From the NCBI RefSeq assembly GCF_002944405.1, contig NZ_CP024307.1:2376501-2440500 (forward strand): DNA of 64,000 nucleotides, in the 5' to 3' direction. Position 1 is the stretch's first letter; the number at the start of each line of letters is the position of its first letter. The stretch is from Sinorhizobium fredii (GTDB lineage Bacteria; Pseudomonadota; Alphaproteobacteria; Rhizobiales; Rhizobiaceae). The position numbers and the translations under genes are program-made. Positions 8,432 through 19,641 of the stretch are shown in pieces. The notes beneath the pieces are model-generated. The model searched no databases. It had not been told where the DNA came from and saw only the letters and a program-made list of their open reading frames with translations.

Positions 8432-10189
8432 TCAACGAACGACGGCCAGCCCTGCCTTATGCAATCCATCGAGGAAGTGCTCGTACTGGGCTGGTTCTGC
8501 ATACGGAGTCAGCATCCGCCAGTAGTGTGCGAGGTTGGTCGTCACGTTCGCCATGATGTCCGGAATCAGGGCACGTGCTTCCTGGTTGCGGCCAAGCTGG
8601 CCTAGGATGGCCAGCAGCACGACCCGGCTAAAGTATCCCCGGCGGAGCGAAACCCCTCGTTCCGAAGACCGCAACGCCTCGTCGTAATTGGCGAGATGGT
8701 AATGCGCGAGCGCGAGCCGATCGAGAAACAGATACGTCAGCGGATCGTGCGGGCTGAGCCTTAGTGCCGTGTGAAGGGAATCGAGCGCTTCTGCGCATTG
8801 ACCAGTGTAGATCCGGGCCCATCCCAAGCCCAAATGAGCGAGCGCGAGATTCGGATTGAGGTCGACCGCGCGCTGCGCCTCGGCGACCGCCGCGTGTGCC
8901 CGCTGCCCGACAAAATGGGCAAGACACATTGCATAGTGGGAATAGGGATCGCGATCATCCAGGGCGACAGCGCGCTCGGCCGCGGCTCGGAGCTCGGCAC
9001 CATCGCGATCGACGGCGGCGCTGAAACCATGGAAACATTGTGCATATAGCGCGCGGGCAAGCATCATGTGCGCTCGACCGAAGTCTGGATCGAGAGCAAT
9101 CGCCCGACGATGCCAGGCGATCGCTTCCTTGAAGTGCTCGGCGGTGTCCTGCGCGTTATGCAGCCACGTGCCGCGCATGTGGCATTCGTAGGCGTCGAGA
9201 TTGTCCGTTCCGCACGACAGCGCGCGGCGGCTTTCGCCAATTAGGATTTCGGGCTCGATGGCGCCGACGATGCTCTGGGCGAGCTCGTCCTGAATGGCAA
9301 AAATGTCGCCGATCTCGCGGTCATAGCGCTGTGCCCAGAGGTGTACGCCGGTGTTCGTCTCGACAAGTTGGCCGGAGACGCGCAAGCGGGTACCCGCTTT
9401 GCGCACGCTCCCCTCCACAATGTAGCGCACGCCGAGCTCACGACCGATCTGCTTTGCGTCGATGGCGCGCCCCTTATAGGCGAACGAGGAGTTTCGAGCG
9501 ACCACGAAGAACCAGCGATAAAGTGAAAGCGCCGTGATGATGTCTTCTGTCAGACCGTCGGCGAAATATTCCTGCTCCGGGTCGCCCGACATGTTGACGA
9601 AGGGAAGTACCGCAATCGACGGCTTGTCCGGTAGCGTAAGCGGGCCGCCCAGTACGGCCGCCTCGGCCGAGTCCTCCGGACGCCAATCGAGTCCGAAGAC
9701 CGCCATCGGCCGGGGGATGTTCTTGAGCTTGCGGTCGCCCAGCCGGACCATTGGAGAGCCGAGCTTGCCCTCGATCTGATCGCGCAATGCGCCCGAAACG
9801 CAGATACCGCCGGGCTGTGCAACCTCCTGCAGCCGCGCCGCAACGTTGACGCCGTCGCCGAGCAGATTGGTGCCTTCCACGACGACGTCGCCGAGATGGA
9901 GGCCGATGCGGAACTCCATTCGCCGATCCGGCGCAAGATCGGCATTGCGGCGCCTCAATATCCGCTGGATCGCAACGGCGGCGCGCGCCCCTTGCACGGC
10001 GCTCTGGAACTCTGCCACGACGCTGTCGCCGGCGGATGCGAATATGCGCCCGCCGTGCTCGCCCACAAGGTCGGCGACGATGGACCCATAAGTCCGCAGC
10101 TGCTCGAGGACGCCTTCCTCGTTCGCAGCGACGAGCCGGCTGTAGCCGGCCACGTCAGCGGCAAGGATCACTGCGAGCTTGCGTTCCAC
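8432..10189 (-). CDS. Adenylate/guanylate cyclase with TolB-like and TPR domains
   Basis: A 585-residue class III nucleotide cyclase. Residues 1-170 form the catalytic domain. Both metal-binding aspartates (LAADVAGYSRL, SAGDSVVAEF) and the transition-state Asn/Arg (GDGVNVAARLQE) are intact. Residues about 190-320 resemble the TolB-like segment common in rhizobial cyclases (KPSIAVLPFVNMSGDPEQ). The rest is tetratricopeptide repeats (ALDPDFGRAHMMLARALYAQ and similar). It has no membrane segment. It probably makes cAMP in response to a protein partner bound by the TPRs. The gene lies 150 bp downstream of a second cyclase gene on the same strand. Confidence 0.9.
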   Translation of the reverse strand: MERKLAVILAADVAGYSRLVAANEEGVLEQLRTYGSIVADLVGEHGGRIFASAGDSVVAEFQSAVQGARAAVAIQRILRRRNADLAPDRRMEFRIGLHLGDVVVEGTNLLGDGVNVAARLQEVAQPGGICVSGALRDQIEGKLGSPMVRLGDRKLKNIPRPMAVFGLDWRPEDSAEAAVLGGPLTLPDKPSIAVLPFVNMSGDPEQEYFADGLTEDIITALSLYRWFFVVARNSSFAYKGRAIDAKQIGRELGVRYIVEGSVRKAGTRLRVSGQLVETNTGVHLWAQRYDREIGDIFAIQDELAQSIVGAIEPEILIGESRRALSCGTDNLDAYECHMRGTWLHNAQDTAEHFKEAIAWHRRAIALDPDFGRAHMMLARALYAQCFHGFSAAVDRDGAELRAAAERAVALDDRDPYSHYAMCLAHFVGQRAHAAVAEAQRAVDLNPNLALAHLGLGWARIYTGQCAEALDSLHTALRLSPHDPLTYLFLDRLALAHYHLANYDEALRSSERGVSLRRGYFSRVVLLAILGQLGRNQEARALIPDIMANVTTNLAHYWRMLTPYAEPAQYEHFLDGLHKAGLAVVR

Positions 10190-10339
10190 GAGAAGAGCCG
10201 CTCCTGCGGCACTTGGCCAGGATGTTTCAAGGGTAGCTTAAATACGAAATCCGGAGAAGCGCGAAATGCCAGCTGGACCAAGGTGAGGTTGTGTTCCGGC
10301 GGGCCCAATCGGCGCTTCGCGAAAGCGATCTGGCATCGG

Positions 10340-11263
10340 TCAACGACCGACGCTGCCTCGTCCGCGCATGACCCATCGAATGGCGGCGGCGATCGCCAGG
10401 CCGAGCAGCGGCCAGCGCGCCCAAAATTCTCCGCTCCAGCTAAGAAGGTTGATCGTGACGATGGCGAGCCCGGCCACGGCGAGCGTGGCAAATCCGCGGT
10501 CCACCCGTGAGGTCCTGATCCAGAGCAATGCTGCGGCGAGCCCGATCCCGAAGAGCGGCCATACCGCCCAGAATTCGCCTCGCCACGAAAGAAGGTTTAT
10601 GGCGACGACACCGGCGGCAACCATGGCGAGCACCATATAAGCCCGAGAATGTCGGCGGATGGGTGCAGCCGCGGCCGGCTGCAGCGGCTGCGCCTGCCGC
10701 CCGAAGACGGGGTCGGCCGTCGGCGCGGCCCGATCTTCCCCGGCGCCGATCCGAACCGCATAGCTCGGAACGCCGCCCTCGATGTTCTTGACCTCGAGCT
10801 GCCCGAGAAAGTCGAATCCGACCGCTACCTTGTTGCGCACCTGATCATAGACGGTGTTGGAAATGACGACTCCACCGGCGGGTGCGGATGCCTGAAGCCG
10901 GGCGGCGATGTTGACGCCGTCGCCGTAGATGTCGTTGCCTTCGGCAATCACGTCGCCGAGGTTGATGCCGATGCGAAAGAACATCCGCGCCGCGCTTGGC
11001 AGCCCGGCGTTCAGCCCGGCCAGTTCGCTCTGGACATCGACGGCCGACCTCACCGCCTCCACCACGCTCGGGAACTCGGCAATAAGCCCGTCGCCCCAGG
11101 TGTTGACGACCCGGCCCCCATGCGAGGCGATAAGACGCGCCATGGCATCGCGGTATTGCTTGAGGGTGGCCAGCGTCCCCTCTTCATCCGCCCCCATCAG
11201 GCGCGAATAGTCCTGGACGTCGGCACAGAAGATGGTTGTCAGCTTGCGACGCGTTTCGGACAT
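10340..11263 (-). CDS. Class III adenylate cyclase with C-terminal membrane segments
   Basis: A 307-residue protein. Residues 1-175 are a cyclase domain with intact metal aspartates (FCADVQDYSRL, TWGDGLIAEF) and Asn/Arg (GDGVNIAARLQ). After a linker, the C-terminus has membrane helices arranged as two near-identical repeats. Each contains NLLSW.GEFWA.WPL and ends in a hydrophobic helix with RTS/RGR positive charge. The ATG at 11263 follows GAGGATCAAGGGCC. It makes cyclic nucleotide at the membrane. The small 2TM-type tail probably anchors or senses. It precedes another cyclase gene on the same strand. Confidence 0.88.
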   Translation of the reverse strand: MSETRRKLTTIFCADVQDYSRLMGADEEGTLATLKQYRDAMARLIASHGGRVVNTWGDGLIAEFPSVVEAVRSAVDVQSELAGLNAGLPSAARMFFRIGINLGDVIAEGNDIYGDGVNIAARLQASAPAGGVVISNTVYDQVRNKVAVGFDFLGQLEVKNIEGGVPSYAVRIGAGEDRAAPTADPVFGRQAQPLQPAAAAPIRRHSRAYMVLAMVAAGVVAINLLSWRGEFWAVWPLFGIGLAAALLWIRTSRVDRGFATLAVAGLAIVTINLLSWSGEFWARWPLLGLAIAAAIRWVMRGRGSVGR

Positions 11264-11482
11264 GGCCCTTGATCCTCGCTCGGTCACAGCGCCAAGGCAC
11301 AACCCGTAGATTGTAGACCCGTTGCACGATTCGCCACTCGAATCCAGCTCGCCTCCAGCATACAGAGTGCAGGCTGTTCCGGCGACTCCGCAGGACACCG
11401 GATGCGCAAAGGCGCCAACGCGTGGCATTATCCTCCGACATGCCCGGAACGATGCTGAAGGCCCGGCCCGCAGGAGGACGAT

Positions 11483-12079
11483 ATGACGACCATCGATGAC
11501 GGCACCGCCCGGTTTTACCGCGACAGCGCCGCCGCCTATGCGCGCCGTGCCCGCCGGACGCCCGCGAGGCGGCTCGATAAGTTCCTGGCGCGGCTGAACC
11601 CCGGCGCCGCCGTGCTGGAGATCGGCTGCGGCGGTGGTCAGCGCCTATATGATCGCCCGCGGCTTCGACGTCACACCGACGGATGGCTCGCCCGAACTGG
11701 CGGCCGAGGCCGAACGCCTGCTCGGTCGGCCCGTCGGCGTGGTCCGCTTCGAAGAGCTTTCCTGGCGGGAGCGGTTCGATGGCATCTGGGCGGAGGCCTG
11801 CCTGCTGCATGTGCCGCGTACGGCCCTTCCGGACGTGCTCACCCGCCTCCTCCGGGCTCTCAAGTTCGGTGGCGTGCTGCATGCAAGCTTCAAGGCCGGC
11901 GGTGGCCGGGTCGCGATGACTTCGGCCGCTACTACAACTATCCCTCGCACGAGTGGCTTCTGCGGCAGTTCGAAGAGACGGGCTGGAGGGCGGTCGAAAT
12001 CACCGAAGCCGACGGCGGCGGCTATGACGGCAAGCCGACACGCTGGCTGCATGTTGCGGCCGAGAAGCCGGAGATTTGA
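11483..12079 (+). pseudogene. SAM-dependent methyltransferase, interrupted by two compensating frameshifts
   Basis: The region reads as a class I methyltransferase of about 200 residues only if the frame is changed twice. The first frame gives MTTIDDGTARFYRDSAAAYA and the SAM-binding LEIGCGGG (to about 11635). A second frame, about 11636-11905, gives SAYMIARGFDVTPTDGSPEL and FDGIWAEACLLHVPR. The original frame then resumes with FGRYYNYPSHEWLLRQFEET to the stop at 12079. The first shift fits loss of a few bases after GGTCAG; the second needs one lost base near GGTGGCCGGG. An AGGAGG ribosome-binding site is intact. It is a recent pseudogene or a sequencing artefact. Confidence 0.7.
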
Positions 12080-12147
12080 CTTCGCAAGGTCGAGGCCTAG
12101 GTAACGGCGTTCCTCCTCATCTCGATCCAACACCCAGCGAGAACGCC

Positions 12148-13119
12148 ATGCACTACCGAACACTTGGCCGCACCGGCCTGCGCATCTCCGAAATCGGCTA
12201 CGGCGCCTGGGGCATCGGCAATAGCGGCTGGCAGGGCGCCAAGGACGAGGAGTCGGCGCGAGCCCTCAACCGCGCGATCGACCTAGGTCTGAACTTCATC
12301 GACACCGCGCTCGGCTACGGCGACGGCCACAGCGAGAGACTGGTCGGCAAGCTGCTGCGCGCACGGTCGGAGACCATCCACGTCGCGACAAAGATCCCGC
12401 CGAAGAACCGGATATGGCCGGCTCGCGCGGGCACGCCGGTCGAGGACGGCTTTCCGGCCGATCACGTCATCGCCTCGACCGAGACGAGCCTGCGCAATCT
12501 CGGCATCGAGACGATCGACGTGCAGCAGTTCCATGTCTGGTCGGACGAGTGGGTCGGCCGCGGCGACTGGCTGGCGGCGGTCGAGCGGCTGAAGCGCGAC
12601 GGCAAGATCCGCTTTTTCGGCGTCTCGATCAACGACTACGAACCGCACAATGCCCTGAAGCTGATCGATAGCGGCGTGGTCGACACTGTTCAGGTGATCT
12701 ACAACATCTTCGAGCAGGCGCCCGAAGAGCAGCTGTTCCCAGCCTGTGAGCGCCACAAAGTCGGCGTTATTGTCCGCGTCGCGCTCGACGAGGGCGGCCT
12801 GACCGGCCAGATCCGTGCCGCTACGGTTTTCCCGGAAGGCGATTTTCGCCAGAACTACTTCCGCGGCGAGCGCAAGCGCGACGTCGAGGAGCGCGTCCGA
12901 AAGATCGTCGAGGACCTGGAGATCGCACCCGACGCGCTCGCAGAAACAGCACTCCGCTTCGTCCTCAGCCACCCCGCCGTGTCGACAGTCATTCCCGGCA
13001 TGCGCTCGGTCCGCAATGTCGAGCGCAACTGCGTGATCGGCGACGGACGCGGCCTGTCGCAAGCACAGCGCGAGAAGCTGCGGTCGCACCGATGGTCCCG
13101 CAATTTCTACCGCGACTGA
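12148..13119 (+). CDS. Aldo/keto reductase
   Basis: A 323-residue aldo/keto reductase, about 30% diverged from the one at 2089. The tetrad residues are seen as Asp and Tyr in [15 protein letters not shown], Lys in [12 protein letters not shown], and His in [12 protein letters not shown]. The cofactor end reads [16 protein letters not shown]. The ATG at 12148 starts [19 protein letters not shown], the family N-terminus. It reduces an unknown carbonyl compound with NADPH. The gene follows the broken methyltransferase on the same strand. Confidence 0.9.
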   Translation: MHYRTLGRTGLRISEIGYGAWGIGNSGWQGAKDEESARALNRAIDLGLNFIDTALGYGDGHSERLVGKLLRARSETIHVATKIPPKNRIWPARAGTPVEDGFPADHVIASTETSLRNLGIETIDVQQFHVWSDEWVGRGDWLAAVERLKRDGKIRFFGVSINDYEPHNALKLIDSGVVDTVQVIYNIFEQAPEEQLFPACERHKVGVIVRVALDEGGLTGQIRAATVFPEGDFRQNYFRGERKRDVEERVRKIVEDLEIAPDALAETALRFVLSHPAVSTVIPGMRSVRNVERNCVIGDGRGLSQAQREKLRSHRWSRNFYRD

Positions 13120-13199
13120 CAGCCTCCTTGGGAACGGAACCGCCCAACGGCGGTTTGGCCCGCGTGTATCGCATGAAGCGATGGCATTGGAGGTTACAT

Positions 13200-13454
13200 A
13201 TGTTCAAGAAACTGTTGGTTGCAGCCGCGATCTCGGCGGCTTGCGTGTCCCCGGCTCTCGCCCAGGCCGATCTCGTCTGCGATCAGGCGGGCATGACGAA
13301 GCTCGAAACGGACGTGGGTCAGATCACCGACTCTGGACGTAAGGAGATGGCGCAGAAAGAGCTGACCATGGCCAAGGAAGCTTTGGCGGCTAATGACCAG
13401 GAGAAGTGCAAAACCCATATGGCCAACGCCATGAAGGGCAAAGATCCGATGTGA
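13200..13454 (+). CDS. Small secreted protein, unknown function
   Basis: An 84-residue protein with a clear signal peptide (MFKKLLVAAAISAACVSPALAQ, cleavage after ALA). The mature 62 residues are helical and charged, with two Cys (LVCDQAG, EKCKTHM) that could form a disulfide. GGAGG precedes the ATG with a spacing of six bases. Similar short periplasmic proteins are common in rhizobia. I do not recognise a function. Confidence 0.75.
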   Translation: MFKKLLVAAAISAACVSPALAQADLVCDQAGMTKLETDVGQITDSGRKEMAQKELTMAKEALAANDQEKCKTHMANAMKGKDPM

Positions 13455-13504
13455 TTCTGCGCCGCCTCGTGCCGCACCATCAGTCGCGTTCCGTCACCGC
13501 AAAT

Positions 13505-13536
13505 GAGAAAGCCGAGGCACGATGCCCCGGCTTCTC
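13505..13536. terminator. Hairpin between converging genes
   Basis: GAGAAAGCCGAGGC pairs with GCCCCGGCTTCTC around a short loop. No long U-run follows on either strand. It sits between the small secreted protein gene and ilvC, which converge, and may terminate both transcripts. Confidence 0.45.
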
Positions 13537-13559
13537 CAGCCTTGGGAGGTAAGGCTTTA

Positions 13560-13652
13560 GAGCGAGATGCGCTCACATTCGTTCGCGCCCCCGCTCTATC
13601 GTTTTTGCCGCATTTGTGCGACGTCAGGTGATTCCACCTGACTGCAAATGCT
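13560..13652 (+). repeat. Dispersed mosaic repeat, copy 2
   Basis: The sequence contains GATGCGCTCACATTC, then TTTTTGCCGCATTTGTGCG, then the palindrome GTCAGGTGATTCCACCTGAC, ending at the ilvC stop codon. It is the fullest of three copies in the window. It resembles the ABC-type intergenic mosaic elements of rhizobia. Confidence 0.7.
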
Positions 13653-15379
<1,727 letters not shown>

Positions 15380-15397
15380 TTCGCTGCCGCTCCATCA

Positions 15398-15411
15398 GTA
15401 CCGTACGGTAC
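15398..15411. promoter_or_regulatory. Perfect 14-bp palindrome, candidate TetR operator
   Basis: GTACCGTACGGTAC is fully self-complementary and lies between the TetR gene and the divergent MacA-like adaptor gene. A site here could control both. Assignment to the TetR protein rests on position and symmetry. Confidence 0.5.
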
Positions 15412-15625
15412 GGTTCGCCGTTTTAGTGAGATGGTCGCTGGCCGTCAAGCCCAATTCTGCCGATGCGAAACAGGCTCCTGCTATCAACATTGTCGGATTG
15501 CAGCATCGACCTGCCCCGGCAGCGGTAAATGATTACGAAAATATAATGATCCCGACGCTGTTCCCTCGCCCCGTTCGCCTTTATTTTGAAAGGAGAAAAT
15601 CCGCCGGCGGAAAGCCATTGTGCCG

Positions 15626-16894
15626 ATGAGCAAGACAGCGAAGACGATCAGACAGGAAGCGCCGGCTGCGGCGCCGAACGTCACCCTGATGCCGAGCCCG
15701 GCCCTACCCGTCCGCCGCAAGCGACGCTGGCGCCTGGTATTCGCCGTGCCGGTTCTAATCGCTGTGCTCGGCGCCGGCTATTATGCCTGGAGCCAATACG
15801 GCGCGCAGCCCGAGACCGCGATGATCACGCAAGCCGTGACCCGCGGCGACATTGAAGACAGCGTCACCGCCGTCGGCACGCTCGATGCGATCAAATCTGT
15901 CGATGCCGGTGCGCAGGTCTCCGGCCAGCTGAAGTCGCTGCATGTCGAGATTGGCGACAAGGTCGAGGCCAACCAGCTCGTCGCCGAAATCGATCCCGCC
16001 TCGATCGAAAACAGGATCGAGATCGACCAGGCGGAGCTTGCCAACCTGGAAGCTCAGCTTGTCTCGACGAAGGCCCAACTCGTGCTGAAGGAAGCGAATA
16101 TCGAGCGGCAGCGCAGTCTCGTCGCGACGAAGAGCGTTTCCCAATCGACGCTCGACCAGGCAATCGCGGATCACACCGCCGCTCAAGCCGACGTAAAGGC
16201 GATCGAGGCGCAGATCCGCAAGCAGAAGGCAACGCTCGCCGGCGACAAGGTCGATCTCGGCTACACCAAGATCTACGCGCCGATGGCCGGCACGATCGTC
16301 GCCAATCCGGCCAAGGAAGGCCAGACCCTCAATGCCAACCAGACGACGCCGACGATCGTCACGATCGCCGATCTCTCGACGATGACCGTCAAGGCCCAGG
16401 TGTCGGAAGCCGACGTCGGCAAGCTGAAAATCGGCATGGACGCCTATTTCACCCTGCTCGGCCAGCCGGGCAAGCGCTTCACCGGCAAGCTGCGGCAGAT
16501 CCAGCCGATGCCGGACACGGAAAACAACGTCGTCCTCTATTACGCGCTCTTCGACGTTCCCAATCCGACCGGCGAACTGATGATGTCGATGAGCGCCCAG
16601 GTCTTCTTCGTCGAGGCTGCCGCCAAGGACGTTCTTGTCGTGCCCAGCGCCGCCATCCGCACGGCGCGCGGCGATGGTGGAGGCAAACCGGGGACCGAAG
16701 TGACCGTGCTTACCCGGTCGGGCGCCACCGAAACCCGCCCGGTCGAAGTCGGCATCCGCAATCGCGTCAGCGCGGAGATCGTCAGCGGCCTGAAGGAGGG
16801 GGAGAGCGTCGTCGTCGACTCGGATTCAGGTTCGTCCGGCAGCAGCCAGCGCAGCACGCGAACGCGCGGCATGCGCATGCCGCCGATGTTCTGA
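15626..16894 (+). CDS. macA: MacA-like periplasmic adaptor (membrane fusion protein) of ABC exporter
   Basis: A 422-residue inner-membrane-anchored adaptor. A single N-terminal membrane helix (about residues 38-58, [19 protein letters not shown]) is followed by a biotinyl-lipoyl half-motif ([20 protein letters not shown]), a coiled-coil hairpin (about 130-200), the second lipoyl half ([18 protein letters not shown]), and beta-barrel and membrane-proximal domains. It links the MacB-like ABC pump to an outer membrane channel. A GTG two codons earlier (15620) is an alternative start. macB follows eight bases downstream, so the two form an operon. No TolC gene is adjacent. Confidence 0.9.
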   Translation: MSKTAKTIRQEAPAAAPNVTLMPSPALPVRRKRRWRLVFAVPVLIAVLGAGYYAWSQYGAQPETAMITQAVTRGDIEDSVTAVGTLDAIKSVDAGAQVSGQLKSLHVEIGDKVEANQLVAEIDPASIENRIEIDQAELANLEAQLVSTKAQLVLKEANIERQRSLVATKSVSQSTLDQAIADHTAAQADVKAIEAQIRKQKATLAGDKVDLGYTKIYAPMAGTIVANPAKEGQTLNANQTTPTIVTIADLSTMTVKAQVSEADVGKLKIGMDAYFTLLGQPGKRFTGKLRQIQPMPDTENNVVLYYALFDVPNPTGELMMSMSAQVFFVEAAAKDVLVVPSAAIRTARGDGGGKPGTEVTVLTRSGATETRPVEVGIRNRVSAEIVSGLKEGESVVVDSDSGSSGSSQRSTRTRGMRMPPMF

Positions 16895-16902
16895 AAACGC
16901 CG

Positions 16903-18846
16903 ATGCAGCCCCTCATCTCGCTCCGGAACGTCAGCAAGACCTATTTCAACGGCGACCTCGCCGTCGAGGTCCTCCATGATATCTCGCTCGACATCGAGGC
17001 GGGCGAGTTCGTGGCGATCATTGGTCAGTCCGGCTCCGGCAAATCGACCTTGATGAATATTCTCGGCTGCCTCGACCAGCCGACCGCGGGCGAATACCTG
17101 ATCGAAGGCGAAAGGATCTCCGGCTTCAACGGCGACGAGCTCGCAGCGTTGCGCCGGCGCACCTTCGGCTTCGTCTTCCAGGCCTACAACCTGATCCCGA
17201 CCGCGAGCGCCCAGGAGAATGTCGAGGTGCCCGCCGTCTATGCCGGTGTGCCGGCCCATGGCCGGCGCGAGCGTGCCGAGGCGCTGTTGAGATCGCTCAA
17301 CCTCGGTGAGCGGCTCGACCACCGGCCAAGCCAGCTTTCCGGCGGGCAGCAGCAGCGCGTCTCGATCGCCCGCGCCCTGATGAACGGCGGCCGCGTCATC
17401 CTTGCCGACGAACCCACCGGTGCGCTCGACAGCCAGAGCGGTCGCGACGTGATGGCGCTCCTGCGCGAGATGAACGACAAGGGCCACACGATCGTCGTCA
17501 TCACCCATTCGCGCGAGGTGGCGGAACAGGCCGACCGGCTGATCGAGATCCGCGACGGCCGCATTATCTCCGATCGCGCCAAGAAGGGCCGGAGCAATCC
17601 GGAAGCGGCTTTCGGCCTTGCGCAGCGCACGCGCGAGGGCCTTGCCGCGCTCGCCGACGTCTCGGAAGCGGTCAAGATGGCGATGCGGGCGCTGCGGGCA
17701 AACCTGTTCCGCACGATCCTGACACTGCTCGGCATCGTCATCGGTGTCGGCTCCGTCGTCGCCATGCTGGCGATCGGCACCGGCGCGCAGGATTCGGTGC
17801 TGAGCCGCATTTCCTCCATGGGCTCCGACCTCTTGCTGGTGCGCCCCAGCATGGCCAATTTCCGCGGCAGCGCCGGCGGCAGCAACGTCACGCTCGTACC
17901 GGCGGATGCCGACGCCATCCTCGAACTGCCGAATGTCGCCTTCGCCGTTCCGGAGATGACGAGTACCGTGACGCTCAGGCGCGGCAATATCGACTATCAG
18001 ACGACCGCCAACGGAACCGTGCCGCAGTTCACGGCAGCGAAATCCTGGCCGATCGGACGCGGGGAGTTCATCAACCGCGACGACATGGAGGGCTATGCGC
18101 CAGTCACGGTCCTCGGCCAAACGGTGGTGAGGACGCTCTTCCCCGACGGCTCCGATCCGATCGGTCAATTTGTGCTCGTCAACAAGATCCCCTTCCAGGT
18201 GATCGGCGTGATGAGCGAAATGGGCGCCAGCGCCGGCGGCAACGATCAGGACGACGTCGTCCTCGTGCCGCTCACCACCGGCAGCATGCGCATATTCGGC
18301 CAGCGCAACATCCGCACCATCACCGTCAAGGTGAAGGACGCCGCGGCCATCGACCTGACTCAGGAACGCATCCAGGCCCTGCTCAACGAGCGCCACAAGA
18401 AGGAAGACACGCAGATCACCAACATGTCCTCCGTGCGCGAGGCCTTCACCGAGACCTCGAACACGATGAAGCTCTTCCTCGGCTCCGTTGCAGCGATATC
18501 GCTTCTCGTGGGCGGCATCGGGGTGATGAACATCATGCTGGTCAGCGTCAGCGAGCGAACCCGCGAAATCGGCGTGCGCATGGCGACCGGCGCCCGCCAG
18601 CGAGACATACTCGTCCAATTCATCGTCGAGGCGCTGGTCGTCTCCGCCATCGGCGGCGCGATCGGCATCGTTGCCGGCCTCGGCACCGCTTACGTCGCCC
18701 GCACCTTCGGCATGCCCGTCAGCTTCACCGCCGGTCCGGTGGCGCTGGCCTTTGCCTGCGCCTTTTTGACGGGCCTGCTTTTCGGTTTCCTGCCGGCCCG
18801 CAATGCCTCACGCCTGCAGCCCGCCGTGGCGCTGAGTGCCGATTGA
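16903..18846 (+). CDS. macB: MacB-like ABC transporter, fused ATPase and permease
   Basis: A 647-residue protein with a LolD-type ATPase at residues 1-230: Walker [10 protein letters not shown], signature [15 protein letters not shown], Walker [13 protein letters not shown]. It is followed by a FtsX/MacB permease with four membrane helices (first at about 270-290, then three near the C-terminus) and a large periplasmic domain between. The family works as a mechanotransmission pump, driving export of substrates such as macrolides, peptides or siderophores from the periplasm through an outer-membrane channel. It is the second gene of an operon with the adaptor. The cargo is unknown. Confidence 0.93.
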   Translation: MQPLISLRNVSKTYFNGDLAVEVLHDISLDIEAGEFVAIIGQSGSGKSTLMNILGCLDQPTAGEYLIEGERISGFNGDELAALRRRTFGFVFQAYNLIPTASAQENVEVPAVYAGVPAHGRRERAEALLRSLNLGERLDHRPSQLSGGQQQRVSIARALMNGGRVILADEPTGALDSQSGRDVMALLREMNDKGHTIVVITHSREVAEQADRLIEIRDGRIISDRAKKGRSNPEAAFGLAQRTREGLAALADVSEAVKMAMRALRANLFRTILTLLGIVIGVGSVVAMLAIGTGAQDSVLSRISSMGSDLLLVRPSMANFRGSAGGSNVTLVPADADAILELPNVAFAVPEMTSTVTLRRGNIDYQTTANGTVPQFTAAKSWPIGRGEFINRDDMEGYAPVTVLGQTVVRTLFPDGSDPIGQFVLVNKIPFQVIGVMSEMGASAGGNDQDDVVLVPLTTGSMRIFGQRNIRTITVKVKDAAAIDLTQERIQALLNERHKKEDTQITNMSSVREAFTETSNTMKLFLGSVAAISLLVGGIGVMNIMLVSVSERTREIGVRMATGARQRDILVQFIVEALVVSAIGGAIGIVAGLGTAYVARTFGMPVSFTAGPVALAFACAFLTGLLFGFLPARNASRLQPAVALSAD

Positions 18847-18876
18847 AGAGCGTGTCACTGCACCGGACGGTGCCCG

Positions 18877-19443
18877 TCAGATCTGCTGTGCTCCGGCGAT
18901 CCGCTCCCAGCGGCTACCGTTTGATTGCGACTGGCGGGCGAAATAATCGTAGGGCGTGCGCGACCAGTCCCTGACAGAGTTGGTCAGATTGTCGAGCACA
19001 AGATCGCCTTCACTGGTGCGGACAGTCAGCACCGTATGGCCATCGCCGTGATAACGGGCGACTGTCAGCAACAATGCGGAAGCCGGCCAGCCGCGCTTGA
19101 GGAGCTCGCGCTTCTTCAAAATCGCAAAATCCTCGCAATCTCCGTAGGTCGTCGGCACGCGCCAGTCGTCGTCTCTGCCGACATTCGCGCGGTCGCTGCG
19201 TTCTTTAATACGAGCGTTGACGGCGCTGTTGACCTGCTGAAGTTCACTGGCCTTGTCTGAGCGAAGGACAACAGCCTTTTGCCCACCATCGGTCCTGCAC
19301 AACTGCGGTTCGCGCGAGCAGAACGAAGCGAAGGCCGGCGGTGCAAACGCCTTGCCGGCCGTTTTCATGATCGTCCCCGCATCAGCGATCGCCGGGGCAA
19401 AAAAAAGCAAAAGGAATGCGGTCTTCGCGATGAAGCGATTCAT
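18877..19443 (-). CDS. Transglutaminase-like cysteine peptidase (BTLCP family)
   Basis: A 188-residue secreted protein with a signal peptide (FLLLFFAPAIADAG, cleaved near residue 22). The bacterial transglutaminase-like fold supplies a Cys/His/Asp triad: TYGDCEDFAILKKREL (Cys), DGHTVLTVRT (His) and LVLDNLTNSVRDW (Asp). In other bacteria members of this family (LapG-like and relatives) cleave periplasmic or surface adhesins. This one has no LapD partner nearby. GGAG precedes the ATG at 19443. It is divergent from the Gly/Ser-repeat gene. Whether that protein is its substrate is only a thought. Confidence 0.87.
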   Translation of the reverse strand: MNRFIAKTAFLLLFFAPAIADAGTIMKTAGKAFAPPAFASFCSREPQLCRTDGGQKAVVLRSDKASELQQVNSAVNARIKERSDRANVGRDDDWRVPTTYGDCEDFAILKKRELLKRGWPASALLLTVARYHGDGHTVLTVRTSEGDLVLDNLTNSVRDWSRTPYDYFARQSQSNGSRWERIAGAQQI

Positions 19444-19641
19444 GAAGTGTTCTCCAACGGCAGGCGTAACGTCCCCCGCGTCCGACGTAGAGATTAAATC
19501 AGACGGGTTAATCCGGGGTTGATTAGCCCGGAATAGGGCGATGTTATGGCGACATACTAATAATTCGTAAATTGACCCCAAACATCTTTAAGTAAATCAT
19601 TGGATTTATTTTCATAGTTATATTTTGCGTGGAGTTAAGTA

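Noticed and set aside
16540..18618. 692-codon open frame antisense to macA/macB
   Set aside because: It mirrors the high-GC codon structure of the real genes on the other strand, has His/Asp/Arg-biased composition and no family motifs.
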